From contig NW_020312107.1 in NCBI RefSeq assembly GCF_002999335.1, positions 27,525-91,524 on the forward strand: DNA of 64,000 nucleotides, read 5' to 3'. A model generated the notes under the pieces. The model saw only the letters and a list, made by a program, of their open reading frames with translations. It was not told where the DNA came from and did not search any database. The DNA comes from Cyclospora cayetanensis (taxonomy: Eukaryota > Apicomplexa > Conoidasida > Eucoccidiorida > Eimeriidae). A program made the translations under genes and the position numbers. Shown here piece after piece: positions 60,150 to 64,000 of the stretch (position 1 is the stretch's first letter; each line of letters begins with the position of its first letter).

Positions 60150-63100
60150 CTTGCCAGCTCTTTTGCCTGATAGTATAGCCGTCTGCAGTTAAGCACCCAC
60201 TGTTTTTTTATAAATTTTGAAGGCATGAACTGCGCGTCGATACTGCAATAGCTCCAATCGTGGGAAAACGGTTTGCGAAGAAACAGAAAGCTGAGCTCTG
60301 CTTGATGAAACACTAATCAGGCCCTACCCAATGAAACATATCAAATCAATGTCAGCGCATTAGGCTTACCAGTAAATGAAGACAGCTTGTTCCTTATTGA
60401 GTTGCCACCGTCGATTAAAACTGCCCAGACACCGGCATGCGTCCTGCAATGGAACGTGAATTGAAAACAAGGTATGCTGAGCTTTATTAGGAGGTCAATG
60501 TATAAAAATTGCGACTTAAAATCTTCCCAAGTTTGAAGGAACCAGGAATTTTAGTGGCTTCTGTGAAGCTGTTGATATGGAATCACGCTAGACCAGCGTG
60601 AACCCGTGACCCAATGGTCGGTGCTGGCCCAGTGCAGTGTGGCGTGCGTAAGCTGTCGTAGAAAGCCCTTGCAAAACCAATTGTAGCTACTGCACAGTAT
60701 TAAAATAATAGTACTTTGAATTTTGGTAAGAACTGTAGCCTCTTGTAAATTCACGAGGGACAACTTCGCAGTGCTTGAAATGCCAGGCATCTCGTCAGGC
60801 GCTCGAGAAAAATTGTGCTACATCAGTAAGAATAAACCAGCGAGTAGTCATGAAGGTCTTTCTCGGTGCAGTACGACTTTTAAAATCGGGTTCCGCTATT
60901 TCGTTAGCCTTCTGCACCTTCGAATCTTGAGAAGCATGCTTGGAGCACGGAAGCAGCTATAGCGAGTTTCTGCTCCTTTGGGAAACCAATGCGTCGGAAC
61001 TTAGTTCTACTACAATTTCATATTCCTGTGGTAATTTTTGTGTTTGATGTAGCTGCACACAAGTTTAGTCCACGTGTGCTCTTACGTTTCGTTCTTGCAC
61101 TGGCATATGCCGTCCATACGAGCCACATTTACGATGGTCACCCCAGAAAAACCATATTTCAGGGCACCACTTCGTTCATATGCAACGGGCCATTCAAACC
61201 CCGTGCAAAGTATGTGAGTATGCGAGGCACCTTCGCTAGTATGTTTTTAGGACCGTAGCTTGTGCATGTAGTGGGAAAGCAACAGCTAGACAGTTCCTCC
61301 TACACTTAGCGCATTAGTCAACACTTATTCAAGAACTATTCCGTGAGATGGTCTGTTATTTTGTCCTGTCTGATGCAGAACAGTGTTACCTGCATACTTG
61401 AAGAATGTATGTTGGATCAACGTGCTCATCTAGGGTGTGCAACGTCCAAACATTTCAAAAGGTTGAGCTACCTGTGGCATTGTTGTTTTTCTCCTTAAGT
61501 GAAGGCCGTGAGGAGTAAGGGTACAGATAGGGCACAGCTCTTAGAAAATGACACATGAGTTGTATTGATTGGGATTAACTGGAGGCTCACTTTATGGATT
61601 TCCTAGAGGTAGCCCTATGCTGCACTCTACCACTAGCAAAGCATCCAGTTGATATTTACGAGGAAGCATGCAACAGGCCAAATTACATTTAACCAGTTTC
61701 TACAACACTCGATATGTTTGATTCAAAATTTTTAAAGGACTATTTGATCTGTCTAGTCGTATACCTGAATGATTGCCGAGTACTGTGAGCTGGATACAGG
61801 TAGATGCCATGTTGTTTGTGCGTGCTCTTACTCCTATGGCCAGCTGGATCTGATTGGTTGGACTGCGTAGCAGATGCGGCTGCACACGCCCTACCTGGTA
61901 CTCTCCCTTCATTTCGGGAACTCTGCGGTACACGGAGAAAAAAGAAAGGTGATTAACTTCAAAAAAACTCAAGGCCTTCGTTATAAATCTGCTTAATTTT
62001 TTGAGTTATATCTCTTCCTACTGATATCAATGTGAATCGTTAAAGTTGGCACCACACCTTTCGATTAAAATCTTCCCTTCTTATCTAATGGCTATGAATG
62101 CTGTGGGATTTTCGAATTTTCTTCAACGCTTTTCCGGCTTTGGTCAAGTTGCCTTGTCCTTCAATAGCCTTACTTTTTGGCACCAGCGTTGAAAATTAAT
62201 CCTATGGCAATGGAAATAGAACGGTTTTAAAATGATGGATTACTTGAGAATTCAGGATCAAATGAGCCTGAGCCATGAAACGGAGTGGAACTAGAATACC
62301 GAGGCTCTGTTAAGCGGCTCTGGCTATAGTCGAGGGTGGACGAGAGTACAGTCATAGAAAACCCCCGCTCCGAAACAGCTCCAAACAGCTCCCTAGCAAC
62401 GCGCCTACTCCTACAGTGGAAACTTTAATCCTGTAACCCAGAGCTGTAATGCTTGGACAAGCTCAAAGGTATTTAACGTGATTCCTAGATCCAGCTGAAC
62501 CAAGCTGCTTGTCCAGTAAAGATGGCACATAAAGTAAACGGAAAGCCCCACGCAGGTTACGGCGCAGTGAAGAGGGTTGAAGAGCATAATTGTGTGGCTG
62601 GAGCCCCACTATGGCTTAATCTAGCACCGACATAGCTCAAAAGTATAATCAAGAAATGTTGGCCGTACGTGAGGCCGGATGTAGAGTGAATCTGTTATCC
62701 GAGGAGTGTGCAGAAATATAATCTTGCTGCTCCCTCGTTAGGACAGTCCCCAAGACTCAGGCTCGCTGACGGGCAGAGCACAATAATTGAGAGACCCAGA
62801 ATATATGAGTCTCACTCCGAAATGGGGTCGATCCCTACCACCGTAATCCATAACCTGTTTGTTGTGCCCATGCATCCTGTGGTAATCCTAGTCATGCCAT
62901 AGGTTATCCAATGTAAGGCGCGGCTTCATCCACCACTGCTTTCTGTGGAAGGTACAGTGCCTGGTGTCTGGGGAAAAAGCAACTGTGGTATCTCAGACAG
63001 CGCTCATGTCATCCATGGTGAGGGGTTCATGCTCAAAGGATGTGGGACAGAGTATTAATGCTAATTCAGCACAACAAAAAAGGCAGCGTTATTTTGTAAG

Positions 63101-63369
63101 AACCCCGTCTTACTGCTTCTACCACTGATATCTTATTAGAAAAATCGATGGGGAAGTTTTAACGGAGGAACTCGGGGATTTGCTTGATGATGACGAGCTG
63201 CCAACAGCTGGCCACTTCCGCTTGCCAGCCCACGGTACCGAGATAATCCACTGGAGCCCCAAGCTATGTTTTGCAGTACCGGCAGCCCCAGCCGCACTGA
63301 GCGAAGATTGAGCGGCACCCGTATGCTTTGGTGTGCGGTCAAAGCGGAAAGTTGACCAGTGCGTTTCAA
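60150..63369. other. no gene seen
   Basis: Open frames up to 90 codons (for example plus strand 60989-61258 and minus strand 61700-61972) show random composition. It includes the upstream region of the large minus-strand gene. The stretch just before 63370 may belong to the same retroelement relic as the reverse transcriptase fragment, but I could not align it to anything. Confidence 0.45.
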
Positions 63370-63755
63370 TACCTTGGTGTTGGTGCCAAAAAAGGATGAA
63401 ACGGGGATCATGTGCGTTAACTTCAAGTTCCGGAACAAAACCAGTGTGAAGCAAACTTTTGATGCCCCATGCGAGGAGTGACTGGAACCTTACACGGGTG
63501 CACCGTCTACTAGGTCCTTGACTTCACAGACGCTTTCTATCATATACCCATTCACCGTGATGACAGGCAACAGACGGCGGTCCACACTCGCACATATTTA
63601 ATCGAGTAGAACAGTATGCCTTTTGGACCTATTCATGTCCCATCTAAGATGCATCAGCAGGTCTACTGAAGATGCGCCAGTCCATCCAAGAGAGCTGGAT
63701 GACATCTTTACCTGCCTGATGTATTAGTACCCAGTCGAAACATTCAAAAGCAGCC
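63370..63755 (+). mobile_element. decayed Ty3/gypsy-type retrotransposon reverse transcriptase fragment
   Basis: Reading across three frames, the order of motifs is that of a gypsy-type reverse transcriptase. First is VLVPKKDETG with a following MCVNFKFRNK (63374-63478, frame ending in TGA). Then DFTDAFYHIPIHRDD appears in a shifted frame from 63520. Next is MPFGPIHVPS at about 63616 (family MPFGLxNAPxxFQ), after an in-frame TAG. Last is a degraded LDDI site at about 63695 (family YLDDI). At least two frameshifts and several stops make it non-functional. No LTR, integrase or gag sequence was found within the window; the element may extend past the right edge. Confidence 0.8.
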
Positions 63756-64000
63756 AAGCACAGACGGCAAGCGCCTCACCTATTACGAGGCAACAGTGGT
63801 ACGCGACGGCACACACGTGCTCTTTTTTCATTATAACAGTGGTGCTGAAAAAGGACCATGCTCCGCCTTCAAAGAATTGACGCAACTTTGGAACAAGTTT
63901 AACCAATTGCAGTACGGCCTTTCCACTTGACCACCCGTCAGGACACCCGGGAATTCCAAGGGTCTGCATCTTGATTCTGAAATTGAAATTCATGGGTTTG
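63756..64000. other. window end, no gene seen
   Basis: A short minus-strand frame (63724-63993) has no recognisable features. Retroelement sequence may continue here in heavily decayed form. Confidence 0.4.

Noticed and set aside
60989..61258. Plus-strand 89-codon frame with a hydrophobic start
   Set aside because: The hydrophobic stretch is weak and nothing around it supports a gene.

Overview
The window looks like nuclear DNA of an apicomplexan parasite, most likely a coccidian of the Eimeria/Cyclospora type. Four observations support this. There are long CAG/GCA runs that encode poly-Gln and poly-Ala inside real genes. Genes are intron-rich with GT-AG boundaries. A 160-residue protein with an MGNSCC lipid-anchor start matches the IMC sub-compartment (ISP) family. 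A decayed Ty3/gypsy-type reverse transcriptase lies at the right end. No operons, Shine-Dalgarno sites or other bacterial signals were seen. Exon joins below were found by hand from splice sites and reading phase; nothing was searched against a database.

Left part (1-8.5 kb): a repeat-rich stretch, then a plus-strand gene of about seven exons (2389-8447). It carries a CENP-C motif and a C-terminal cupin, so it is probably the kinetochore protein CENP-C. Next comes the ISP gene on the minus strand (9325-9807). It is followed by gene-poor DNA with an isolated exon-like ORF that runs into a 32-bp minisatellite (about 12.19-12.46 kb).

Middle (13.2-39.5 kb): a 3,747-residue URB1/Npa1-like ribosome-biogenesis protein in six phase-consistent exons (13219-25742, plus). 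On the minus strand is a DNA polymerase X-like protein with a possible apicoplast-type leader and no visible catalytic Asp residues (26266-29511). Divergently transcribed from it is a 13-exon, about 745-residue helical protein of unknown function (30403-34087). A CCCH zinc-finger gene follows (from 35330); its 3' half has several stops and frame breaks.

Right part (39.5-64 kb): a gene-poor 5.7 kb spacer; a tandem PqiA-domain membrane protein with a Cys-containing C-terminal extension (45227-48662, plus); a coiled-coil protein (49126-51638, minus); a large minus-strand region of at least a dozen exons (53603-60149) encoding one or two unknown proteins, one with a recessed signal-like segment; and finally sequence with no visible gene up to the retroelement remnant (about 63.37-63.75 kb).

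The genes do not form one pathway. They cover chromosome segregation, ribosome assembly, organelle DNA, RNA binding, membrane and pellicle functions, as is usual for dispersed apicomplexan gene order. The most unusual items are the apparently inactive Pol X-like protein, the PqiA protein with its extension, and the large unknown minus-strand gene.
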